This document shows positions 24,401 to 36,103 of a stretch of 64,000 nt of DNA, piece by piece (position 1 is the first letter of the stretch; every line of letters begins with the position of its first letter). Source of the DNA: Osmia lignaria lignaria. Its lineage: Eukaryota > Arthropoda > Insecta > Hymenoptera > Megachilidae. The DNA is taken from positions 4,280,501 through 4,344,500 of the forward strand of contig NC_135045.1 of assembly GCF_051020975.1 (NCBI RefSeq), written 5' to 3'. The notes under the pieces were generated by a model, which did no database searches, was not told the DNA's origin, and saw nothing but the letters and a program-made list of their open reading frames with translations. Both the position numbers and the translations under genes were made by a program.

Positions 24401-27400
24401 TTTTCAAATGTTAAGAGCGAAGCTCCTAATTATTTTTGCAAAATTGTTCTTGTTGAACATATATCAAGAAACGCCCAGCAGAGCTTGAGAACCCCTGATT
24501 GAATCAATTAGCAAAAGAATATTTCAGGGAAATTGAAAATTTTTCAATTTTTCAAATGTTAAGAGCGCAGCACCTAATTATTTTTGCAAAATTGTTCTTG
24601 TTGAACATAATATCAAGAAACGCCCAGCAGAGTTTGAGGGCCCCTGATTGAATCAATTAGAAGCGATAATGAGACAACGAGGCATCTGTCGAAATGAAAC
24701 AAAGCCAAAGAGCAGAGTCCCTGGAAGATAGACAAACACCCAATTGACTAATCTGGGAATTAGTCATTATTGAGCAACGCGGTTGCACAGAAGCAAAGGA
24801 ACGTTATTTCGATACGAAATATTGACGAAAACCGACCGATTTGAAGTCGAAATCTCGACCGATCGACCGGTTAGGAGTCGAAACCACTCGACGAAAGTAG
24901 ATCAAGGTACCACGGAGACACAGAACCGACTTGTCCGCTTTCGGTCGATTGAAATTCTCTTCGAAAGGCTACCGATATCTAGCACCGATTTGATAAAAAA
25001 AGAAAAAAAAAAATGAAGAAAATTCTAAACAGAATTTATTCGAGAGACCGGTATAGGAAAGGATCGGAGTTGAAGGTTCTGTTTCAGAATTTCAACGAGA
25101 TCGAAATCGAGACAGGATGGAATCGCGAGTGTAATCGAATCCTGGATCTCGCCGAGAAACCAACGATCCTCGTCGAAAGCACCAGCTGTTGGTATCGATG
25201 TACTTTCACTCTCTTCGGGATTCGAGGATCGCTGCCAGATCCACGGATCATTCGTTCCGTGCATGCAAATCACAGGAAGTCTGCTGTTTAATCCGTTCTA
25301 GACCGGCATACCTACGCCGCTTAGTTTCAAGCCGGTTACGAATACGAAATCACCTTTCCTCCTGATGCTTTTACACGAAACTAGAGTTTGTCGCGTGCAA
25401 AAGGATTCCAGATACCATCGGATACCATTCGACTTTATTTTTTATCGCTTTCATCGAAGACGAGCATCGAGACAAATCAAAAATATGGTAATTAAATTAT
25501 TTTTCTCATCGCGAGAAATGAGTTATGTACTGACAAAATGGAGTACGAAGAAAAAGAAGCTGTAATACAAACGAGAGAGCAGCTCGTAATTTTCCAACAA
25601 CGATTCGCAGCAATTTAAAGACTGCGCGAACGCGGTGCTGAAGGAAAAAAGATCGTAGAGCGTTCGAACGCTTTCGCGGTACTCGCGGGAGAAATTTGAA
25701 GGCGGTAATTAGAATCGAAATATATAGCGCAGCGAGTCGTTGCGACAATGCCTTATGGAAACAATAATGCCGGTAATTAGCGGGTTATTTCGCGGAGAAC
25801 TGGTCCGTTCGCTGCTCCTTAGGTATTCGCCTCGTGGAAATAGGTATTCCGCGAGCAAACAGCCGCACCACCTTCTTCCTATCTCGTTTTACTCGCTTCC
25901 CATCTTTTTATTTCCGTTCGAGGTGATTTTTATTTTTTTATCACCACCTTCTTCCTATATCGTTTTACTCGCTTCCCATCTTTTTATTTCCGTACGACGT
26001 GATTTTTATTTTTTTATCACCACCTACTTGCTGTTTTGTCCTCGCCTATGCGGTTGCATAGAGCAGGTATAATGAAGTGGTTAATGAAGTTAGAGCAGGC
26101 GAGAAGATAAGAGAACTCTCAGGGACACGAGAAACGTAAATTTAGGTGATAACGTTCCTTGACGAATGATACTTCAGTGTAAATGTAATTACGAGAAACT
26201 GGGGGAAAAATAGTTCAAGTTTGTCCCATAAAAGTGTCAGGTGTGATTAGCGACGGATGAGTAATCACTTTGAATATACAGTGAATAGCGTTGAATAGTG
26301 TTTTCATTTTTTTTATTTTTGCACTGCAATCAATCAATCTAATCAGTTTCTCTGCTTCGATCTGCTCGAAATTCTATCGAAAGCTTTTATGCTTCGTTAG
26401 AGATCTGTAACAATGATCACACGGCAATCAGCTGCATCAAAGCGTTTAAGTAGGATATTTAATTAACGACCATGTTATCGAGCAAAAGAGGAGAAAAAGT
26501 CTGGAAACAAGGGCTCGGAACGAGCGTTAGAAAATATTTGTCCTTAGATATTTCGTTTCGAGTCAAAGCAAACGGCAATGACTGATAAAGTAAATCCACC
26601 ACAAACACGATACCACTTCAACTTTGAACGTTAGAAAATTAAGTTTACATTTTTCACTTATCGAGGAAACAGTTTTCTAGCTCAAAACACTTGATGTTTG
26701 AATAACCATAACTTTAAAACAAATTCATAAAATATAACAGTTTAAAGGATTGAATTTCGTGAAAAGAAAAATTGGAAAGAGGAATAGAAAATTACAAAGT
26801 AATGACAGTAATACGAGAATACTTCAAACGTATGTTCTTTTTAACTTTACACCGAAATTATCGTCTTTCTTATAGTAATTCCATCAGAGATTTAATAAAT
26901 AATCCTGCGTTTACGACTCTCCAATCTTCCCAGAATTATCTATTAAAGCTCGTCTCGATAATCATAAATTTAATCATTTAACTATCATCCTCGATGAGAG
27001 AGAGTCTCGAACGTCCATCACTACTCATAAGAGCAACTTATAAATAACGAGACTGTTCGTTTCAAGCGAACACCGTTTTCGACCCGTCTGAAAATGAAAA
27101 GTTTGACGTTCCTCGCACGCACGAGCGAACAATCGAACAGAGAAAACGAAATTAGAAATTTCAGAATGGTGGCCAGTTCTTTTTACCGCCATTTATTCCG
27201 CTCGTTATATCGCATTCTTTATGCTTTTTGTTCTCATCGTGAAAATAGCATCTGGTAAATTGCGGTTCGTTGTCGCAATCGCGTCATTATCATCAAACTT
27301 TGGTAAAAGCTTTGGCTATCAAACTTCATTTTCATGTACATTTTGGATCGGTCTGTACTGTTGAAGATGCAACGTTGCAGGTTCGCGCGGATGCATCGAT

Positions 27401-30400
27401 CGATCTCGAGGATCCGGAAATTGCAGCTACATAATTGAAAAGTTGCAAGCCACGCTCGGCTTCTTTCGCGGAAATTCAGCAACCACTTTCTGAATCGCGA
27501 CAAACGAATTGATACATCGGAAGAAGGAAAGCGGAGGACCGATTGCACTTCCGTTGTCACTGAACAACGCGTTTGTCGCGGGCCATTTCTCCCAAGGTAA
27601 ATTCCGACCGATTGAACAGGATATTCCCAAGGAGGCTGTCTGTCGGTTGGTTCGTTCAACCGTTTAGAAAGCGAGCGTACTCGCAGCCAGCAGCTTTGTT
27701 TTCTCGCATGCCTGAGAGTCAGAAAAAGCGAAACCAAATCTTCGAGTCAGGTGACGGAACGAGGTGCGCGCCTTCACCTGCCACCCCGACACGTCGAATC
27801 TTTTCAAACTTTTCCGGCGCCGTTCAGCTGCCAATGTACGCGCGAAAGGTGTCCGTGCTCTGACTAATTATACCGATAGAGTAGATTTATGTTTTCTTTT
27901 TTATTTTCTTCTTCTGAAAGCCACGCTTCGAAATCGAAAGAAAGAACCTAAAGGTAAATCTGGCTTTCGAACGAGAATTCCGCGCAGTTGGAAAGAAAGT
28001 GGCCGGTCAACGATCAGTGTCACTCTGTTTGGAAAGTGAAAAGGAACAAGCATGAATTGAAAAAGCATGGAAAGGTGGGCGCGGTCTTGGTAGCAACTAG
28101 GTTCGTTGTCGCAACGCGACGAAAACAATGATTCAATGAAGCCGGTCGTTCCTTTAATAGCAGTCTCGTTTCGCCGGCCCGGTAGCTCGTTGTCGGAATT
28201 AATCTGCCAATAATTACTTCCCACGGCTCGACGGGGACGCGGGCATTCAATAAACCGTGCCCGTCGGCTCTCGTCCCTCGACAATGGTCATCGTTCTATT
28301 CACCTTTTTCCATCCCCGCGCTCCGATGCAGTTTGTTCGATACCAGAATTATCTTCTTACGGCAACCAGGCTGCTGCGCTTTTTCTACCTCGTTATCGAG
28401 AAAGTATCGATACCGAACGATATCGAAACAGAATAAACAGAGACAGATAGGAGTTGGGTGAAAAATTCATTTAACTTTGTCGAGAAAGATTTTAAGGAAA
28501 GCCAATTTGGAAGGATCAAGTTGAAAGTTTTAAAAATTCATTAAGATAACAATAGTTGTTATAGGTTTAGCATTTTTTTTGCTTGAAATTTTCAAAACTT
28601 TCAGAGTGACCAGTTGTGTCTCTTATGTTCCAGTCCAGTTCGATCGCACTCGATTTAATATGTTGAAAGAGTAGGGTAACAGCCCTGTTTTCATCGAAGC
28701 CCTTGCGAAATTTTCAAACTTCACCGACGACATTTTTCACGCTACTCGACCTCCTATTAAACGCTTTTTGCGCCTTAAATGCACCATAAACTCTTTCTCC
28801 TGACGAAACCTTACAATGTGTTTTATTGGTAGAAAGTAAAAGAACAGTGCACGCTAAGTTGCAACGGTATGCAGTTGCATCTTTGATCACGATATCGTGA
28901 CTGTACGATACCAGGTGGAGGTGATGGATTCGCAAATTTCCGAACAATTCGATATCGAAAATTTCCTGTCTGGCTTAATTAGCCTTTGAAGAGCTTTTCA
29001 AAAGTTTCTAATTCCGACGGCTATTCAGATAGAAGAAAAATGTTCGTGACGAAGCGATTCATTAGAGAAGCTATACGGTAGCTAATTACGCGAATCTGTT
29101 TTATCGGAATTACTTCCTGCAGAGCCGAAGGATCGCGATACAACGCAGCCGTATCATCGGACTGCGTTTCCTGATAGCCTCACCGCTCGATTCCATTGAA
29201 ATTTACATACGCTTCTTCCTTATATAATGCAATAAACCGACATGCAATCGCTAAGTACGCTGTTCATAAAATTTGTTCCTATTTATCCTCATCAAAGAGG
29301 ATTATTCTAACGATCGAAGTTGTTATTGTATTTTGCAAATTTGACGAACTCGTAAAATTGAATCAATTAGAAATGTTTGCAAAAAGAAAAATGAATTATT
29401 CGTTTCACGCTTAATATTATGGAAGGTGATTAAGGTAATTTCATAAATGGAACGAATCGGTTAAATTGCACGCGTTATCTGACGATCTAACGTTTCGATA
29501 TCTCGCGGAATCTGAAAGTCGTGGAAAAGCGAGCTAGGTCGAGGTTACAGGAAAGATTTATCACTCGAACCACCACGTCCACCGCAGAAGATGAATTCCT
29601 GCTTTGTCGCGAGTCGCGTGACGGCCGTGCTTTCTATCGCAATCTTTTAAAATAGCAAATAACGAGACGGTTCTACTCTAAAATACACGACGATACCATA
29701 TTACCATGGAAATTAGCATCATTATCAAAAGTGCATTTCGCAAACGAATTGTATCAACAATAAAAATCGTCGCGGTTACGTGTCGTTATGCAACGAATTC
29801 CGTGCGTGTGTTTTTACGAGTCAAAAAGCGGATCATTAAATTCTGCAATTTGATTACGCAACACGAGAGAACAAGTTTTGCAAACTTCTATCAATTACGT
29901 TAATTTACGATAAGTAAACAATCCTTTTTCGTATTCTACAATCACGACCCACGGTTGTTTGTTCCTGACGTAAATTAGCCGGCAATCAAAGTCGACCGAA
30001 TTATTGTTACGAAACGAGGCTGCTGGTTTTGCTTGAAAAAGAAAAATAACAAGTAATTTCGATTACTTTCGCGGAAAGAAACAGAAGGATATAACCCGTT
30101 CCCTATGAAATATTTATTATCTGGCCAAGTTCTGCGATGTGTAACAAATTATTACGTTTCTCTTGAAAACACTGACAACAGAGATGTTATATAGGGAGTT
30201 GCATAAATGTTCGTGTAATTTCCAACAATTTCCTGGTACATGTGCGAAAATATTTTTAACGATGAGACGACTGTTAGTCATCCATATGGTGGTATTTAAA
30301 ACGCTTCGGCCTTGACTTTGAGTCATCAACTAATTCCGTGTTAAATTTAAAACAAAAAATCACCGAGGATTAAGATTCCCGCGTTTTCTCTTAATCCGGG

Positions 30401-33400
30401 TTAACAAAATATCTTCGATATTTTCAGCTAATTTCGAAGATTGACAGCGTAAGGGAATGGATAAAATATTCCCGTGGAGCGTGTAAAGGAAAAATGGAGT
30501 GAAAAGAAGGCGCAAGGTTGCAAAGGGTAAGAAGAGGTCGGTGCAGAAGAATCTCGTTGGCCGAGGGAACAATGGCGAGTGCACTTTTGCCTTGGCTCGT
30601 ACACGCCGGCCCATTCCTAAGATTAATTTCACAATAATTACTTCCTACGTGAGGCTGGAATGTTGGAAACGAGCCAACCTTCTTACATTATATTTTATCG
30701 TAAACGTCACTCGTTTCACCAGGGAAAATTATAGCTCGCGCCAGCTGTAACGCATAGTTAACCATGTAATTACAAACTTTTGTTCAGTCTCCACTTTGAT
30801 GAATTTTACATTACTTGTTTCTATGAATGTACAATTTATTTTGTACATTCGGCTTACTTAATGCGTTGCAAGTACTAACCGAGAGTTGACGTAGTCACCA
30901 CGTTCGCTGGCAAGGATTTTTTCCATTGATTTTCATCTCCAATAAAACGTCTGCCTTCAGGAGCACAGGTACTGCAAGGTCTACGTATAGCAGCGAACGT
31001 GTCGAGTTAATTTATGGAGAGTACTTAACGAGTCCAATCCGTAACTCGTGTACTCGTGTTTAAATGCGAAAACAAGTCGAAGCCGTTATAACTATCCGCA
31101 GGATAATAGATACTTTTCCAAGGCAAAACGGATACCTCGGCTATTTCCTAGCTTGGACATGCGCGAAATGAATAAATAGACGATATATCGGAGCGAGTTA
31201 AGACACGTTCTCGTTGCGAACGCGATCACGTCGGTATCGGTTCAAAGCTCTGGCAAAACCTTAACGATAACCTCACCTACGGAATCTAGTTTCGAACGTG
31301 GTGTAACCAGTTTTGTCGGTTAATTAATGCTGCAAAACTGGTAGTGTTTCGAAGCGTACGAAACGCCCATTTATCTCGTTCGTTGCACCCTGCTGCATTT
31401 AACGCCAATAAATTATTGCTTGCTAATTTTTTTTTTTTTTTTAATTCTTTCCTTATAATTACGAGTTCGTTTTCCTCGGACTACGGAAACCGATCAACGT
31501 TCTATCGATCGGCAATTAAATTAACTTTCGATCAGGTGAAAGATTCGAGAGAGGAAATCTCGTGATACAGAGGTATTCAAAAGAGGCGGAAGGAAGGAAT
31601 TGTTCGTTTTCAAGATCGACTGATCAATTTGGTTACGAAAGTGAAAACGGGTTTTGCGATTGAATTCCGCCACTCGATGCGGTTCAATTAAAATACCTGG
31701 ATAAGAAGAAGGCCGATACACGACAAGGGAGAGAAAGTTCATTCACCAGGTATTCAATGAGGCACAGTGGTTCGCAATTGCCGTGGAATAAGATGTAAAA
31801 AGGCGTAAACCCGAGAGTTTCGTCATTTTTATCGACGTTCACGCGGAACGATTTTTCCTTATTAAACGACCGAGATATTCGTTTCGTTTTCACAGTTGAA
31901 GGAGCACGCAGGCGTGGCGCATATGCGCGTACTTACATATATTAATAAATAAATATACAGGGTGTTTTTTCAAATAGACGAGTGAACTTTAACAGCGCGT
32001 TCTATTTACAAGGAAGGGTCTCGAATGATCCTGCACCGATTTGGACGAAGCTTTGTACGCTTGTAAAACGTTCAAAAATAATAAACACATCATTTTTTTT
32101 TAGCTTAAATTCGAGGGGGTATTTTCTAGCATAGACACCCGTTTTCGGTGTGATTTTTGGGAATTAAAAAAATTCTTTGAAGGTACAAAATACAAATCGC
32201 TATTTCGATAATAGATAAGAATCTTCTCTACAAAAATCATGACGATATTATCTTCTCAGTAAATACACTATAAATACACTGGAAACTTAGACGGTGGTTG
32301 TTACCCCTACGCAAGATGAAGAAACGCGAATTTCACGAGACGAAGATCGAATTTCAATAACGCGAACACGATTCGATATCGTGCACACGGAATAGGAAAA
32401 CTATTCGAATAAAATCACTCACTGGTCGGTCGAAGAGGATCCTCGCACAGCCAGGAAAGATCCTCGTTCAGGGAAGAAGAAAAAAAAAATGAGACAAGAC
32501 ACTCGGAAGAATCGCGTTGCGAACGGTCTCGCAGGGAGAAAAATGTTCAAAGCACGAGCGTAAACATCGAACTGAAGCTGCCAGGCAAGCTGCACCACAC
32601 AGCCGACAACACAACACACTGGACCCGACCTTAATAAGCTGCTTTCACACTGAACGCTCCGCACCGACTGCCTGCTCCTCGAGGATACATTTCGAGCGAT
32701 TTCAACCTGTACCCGAAGGTTTGCTTCCTGATTTGTCGTTTCGAAGACTAATCTCTTTGCATCGTGCAGAGACCAGATTTCCAAGTCGTTTTTATTATCA
32801 ATAATTTTAATGCATGTCTATTCACGTACCGAGTTCCTTGACTCCAATTCAACCACCCCGAACATTGTTCTTTTTAATTAAAATCAATTTTTCCACGGAA
32901 TAATTAACGGAAAACCGATTAAACGTTTATCGAACGATCGTTCGCGGCTCTGTTTCCCGAGTCCATAATTACACCGGCCCCCGAAATAGCAGGTTTCTCG
33001 TCAATATTTTAACACACCCGGTCAATGGCCCTGTTCGAGTAATGCAAGTACATCTGGAGTAAATTTCCTCGTTGATTGGTTCACCTTCCTCGATCGAACT
33101 CTATTTTATCCGCTATTGACGACGGTAGTAATTTTACACCAGGGATTGGTAGGTTGCTTGAAACAAATGTTCTAACGATAAATATAAACGAACAGGTCGT
33201 TAAGATCACGGGAAAGTTTTGTTTTATTTTTGTAAGAAAAGAGAAACTGGCAATTTGCGGTCTATTCTTCCCTGGAAATCGTTAAATATTTATTTGAAAC
33301 ACTTGTTTTCGTTGAATTATCGAAGGGGATGAAATATAGCGAAAGAATAAATGGTATTCGGTGTGAACGAGGCTTAAATCAAATTCCGCACAAAGGAAGG

Positions 33401-34641
33401 CATTCGATGGAAAAGAACCTGCAACGGACCTGGGGCCCGCATCTTCCAGGCCCGAACCTAAATCGTTTCAGGGCCCTGCGCTCGCATAATCGTGCCCAAT
33501 TTCTTGGTAAACCCATCACGTTCCGAGAATAACTCATGGATCGTTAAAGAAAGATACCCTTAAATTTTGGACATAGCGTGAAGTAAACGATCAGTCTAAT
33601 TGTTAGCTTTGAGTAATTTAGTTCTGAAAATTACTATTACTTATTTATTTTTAAGTTGAAATATATTTTTAACGAGCTAGGAATAAATTTTTCATTAGTT
33701 CCAAATGTTACTTCCAACTGAAGTAGTCATTTGAGAATAACCAATACTGATAACTACGCCTGTTTCGCAACATTGTTTTCTGTACAAAGTACATATTTAA
33801 CTTCACGAGACAGGTTTCCCAATAAAAATTAAACTCTGCTTTTCAGATATTATAAATATAACATTATTTCTTTGACTGTCGTGAACTTGGATCTACACCG
33901 TGTCGATTATAGAGGTAATTGTTTCATGATGTGACGTTATCCGTCCTTTACCCGTTCGCATCTGCTGCCCGAGTGAGAAAGCGAGACAACACCACTGGTA
34001 TTTATACCGTAGTGGGGGTAGCGGTGGGAGTGGTGGGGATGACTCGACACTCACAGGGGCAATACCGTACATATGTAAATTCGAGTAAACATTTCAACAT
34101 GCAAAATATGTTAATTATTCGCAAATAATGTAACAGACCACAGAAATCTGTTAAATAATTATAATCAACGAAAACTGATAGCGTTTTTTCAAAGCAACAA
34201 ACGCACAGGTGTGACAATACATAAAAATGATTTAAAAAAAATAATAAAACTTACCTCGTTATCATGGCGCCCCGACGAAGGCACTTTGTCGGCGAGTTCT
34301 TTGAGAAAATGCTCGCTGCTCATGCGATTTGGAACATCAGGCTGATCGACAGTCTCGACTACCTTCACGTTGTCCGAAACTCGAATCGAATCAGTCGAGG
34401 TGCTTCCCTGGCTGGACAAATCTCCTCGTTCCATCTTTCGATTTTCCCGGTCTTTTTTTAAAAATTCCGGTTCGCTGGAACACTTCTCGAAACTGGATGC
34501 TCCTTGAGCGACTATCGGTAAATTCGGCGTTGATTTCGAGAATTCAATTTCGGTTTTCACATTTTCCTCGCTTCTGTCGCGTATTCGCGGTGGATCTTGG
34601 TCGCGAAACGCTCTGCGTTGACCCTTCACTATTTCGCACAT
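16446..34641 (-). CDS. FAM107 family protein, long isoform, 287 aa
   Basis: First coding exon 34255-34641 encodes 129 residues, starts with MCEIVKG and ends at a strong GTAAGT donor in phase 0. It can splice to exon 19754-19808 (phase-0 acceptor) and then the shared exons, giving 864 nt in frame. An in-frame TGA lies 18 nt before the ATG, so this is a genuine N-terminus and not an internal exon. The extension is hydrophilic and Ser/Glu/Asp-rich, with motifs such as STPNLPIV and no membrane segment, and looks disordered. The linking intron is about 14.4 kb. That this exon belongs to the FAM107 gene rests on strand, phase and the absence of another recipient gene. Confidence 0.55.
17840..17878 (-). 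promoter_or_regulatory. TATA-like promoter of the short FAM107 isoform
   Basis: On the minus strand AAAAGTATATATCG places a TATA box at 17872-17865, roughly 60 bp before the MSDEEG start codon (17806). A transcription start near 17840 would leave a 5' UTR of about 35 nt. Confidence 0.4.
18223..18280. repeat. Short foldback, 19-bp arms, 20-nt loop
   Basis: Arm 18223-18241 (CTTAATTTTTGGAAATGAT) matches the reverse complement of 18262-18280 at 18 of 19 positions, and the loop is 20 nt. It lies just upstream of the short FAM107 first exon, within the intron used by longer isoforms. Confidence 0.7.
21512..21546 (-). promoter_or_regulatory. TATA/initiator pair of the middle FAM107 isoform
   Basis: On the minus strand CAATATATC (about 21546-21538) is followed about 25 bp later by ATTCAGTCG (21520-21512), an arthropod-type initiator. 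The ATG at 21493 comes about 20 bp after it. Spacing fits a focused promoter, but this is pattern matching only. Confidence 0.4.
24071..24661. repeat. Four-copy tandem repeat, unit about 149 bp
   Basis: The marker TATTTCAGGGAAATTGAAAA begins at 24071, 24223, 24372 and 24520, giving spacings of 152, 149 and 148 bp. Each unit also contains AAGAAACGCCCAGCAGAG and CCCCTGATTG. The last three units are more alike than the first. The array ends at about 24661 and lies in the FAM107 intron. Confidence 0.93.
25866..26030. repeat. 76-bp tandem duplication
   Basis: CACCACCTTCTTCCTAT starts at 25866 and 25942, exactly 76 bp apart. The two full units differ at about three positions, and a third partial copy starts at 26018. 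Confidence 0.9.
31954..32200. mobile_element. Probable transposon remnant with TATACAGGGTGTTTT end
   Basis: The string TATACAGGGTGTTTTTTCAAATAG at this position resembles the terminal inverted repeats of the small elements at 45.6-46.0 kb. Such CAGGGTGT ends are common on insect DNA elements. No opposite end or transposase is identified, so the right limit is a guess. Confidence 0.35.
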
Positions 34642-36103
34642 TTCGCTTCCCTTCTTTCAACGAAGACCAACCGAATCTTTCAAATCAGTCGAATTTTGGG
34701 GGTTCAGCATCATTCTTCGATCATTCGTCTCGATAACCTTTAAAATCACGAGTTACAGCAGTTATTGATCATTTTCGGTGTTAATTTTGCTAGGTTTCAG
34801 CGTGCAGAACATTAGGGGCTCGCAGCGTTCAAATCAGCCAATCAGAAACGTGCTACTGATAACGAGATTACTTACGTTCCGACATGACAAACGTGGGAAT
34901 AGAATAATAAAAAAAGGGTAATGAAAACCTTTCGTGAGATTATTCCGTTCCGAATCGCCGAAATATCGTTAGTTTCGTTGACACGAGAGATACTAACCGG
35001 TTTCGAACAAGCGTTCTCCAACGGTGAGGTTAGCTTCCTTTTGTAACACGCACTGCTTCCGCAAGGCAGAGAGACGCAAACGGTACTATTTCTCCGAGGG
35101 TTAAACGAGTCATGCGTCATACGGAAGGACATCTGTTGCCCTTTTCCCTCGGCCCCTAACGTATGCTTCATCTTCGTCTGTCGTTCACTTATTCGATTTA
35201 TTTCACTATCCCTTACTTTTTCTTTCCCTCTGACGTCGCCCTTTTTGGCGGGGAATGAAAACTGTTACAACTCGCAAGGACGAATCGTCGATCGATTCGT
35301 GACGTTCAAACTTACGATTATATATCGATTAAAACTCGCTTGCGTCAATCGATTTGAAAGTTACGACGTGAATATGCATTTTTTCCAGATACCCGCGAGA
35401 TGGCATAAATTTTAATCGTTGGAATCTAATGGTTCGATGAGATTCTCAAAGATGAATACCTTTGTATCTATCTAGGAACACTTTTAAACATTGTAACGAG
35501 TTAAGAAGGATTCAGCAGAAATTAAACGTGACATGTCTAATTCGTTGGCCAATAATACAGGATGACTTTTACATATTTTCAGTTAAAAATGCTGAAACTA
35601 ATGTACAACGATTACGTGCTTATCTAAAGTGCATTGTAATCATATTTAACGAAGTCTGAACGCACACGCGGTATCAGAATGATTAATTTGTTTCAAGTTG
35701 AAAATGTTTTCTTTGATTTGTATAATTTTTAATAAACGTATATAAAATTAATAAATTTAACAGAATCATTTTCTTGCCATGTGAAACTCCCTTGAAATGA
35801 TTTTGCAGCTTGTTGCGATAAAGTTGAAGAGGTTGATTATTTCTTGGTTTTTGAATTTGAAAATGTACAAATATCAAGAAAAGAAAAGGGTTAATGATGT
35901 TTCAGGTTGCATAACTGCTTACCAGCGCCATCAAACAGTGGAACCGTTGAACACGTAGCCCTCGATGTATCGAATTATCAGAGCTCAGACGAGTTGGACG
36001 ATATTGAAATAACCGGTAGTGCTCGTTTTAACACTGCCGTAAACCTCTTCTACTTCTGACCCCTTCTGTACCGGATAGGAAAATAAATTAGAGAAAAGTT
36101 ATA
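34642..36103. other. Divergent region upstream of long FAM107 exon and DLD
   Basis: No coding exon is supported. It should hold the promoter of the long FAM107 isoform on the minus strand and that of DLD on the plus strand (probably about 35900-36100). Confidence 0.45.

Larger units (their letters stand above)
21494..34254. other. Long intron of the FAM107-like gene
   Basis: About 12.8 kb with no convincing protein-coding exon. It holds the 149-bp tandem array, a 76-bp duplication and a probable transposon end near 31954. Two possible minus-strand noncoding first exons have good donors: GAGAG followed by GTGAGC near 23824, and GACCA followed by GTGAGT at 32423. Neither continues the reading frame clearly. 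The many short open frames lack codon or family support. Confidence 0.5.

Noticed and set aside
27234..28284. Minus-strand frames of 167 and 127 codons
   Set aside because: No conserved motif, no start or splice context, and no relation to neighbouring genes. Considered chance frames in GC-moderate intron DNA.
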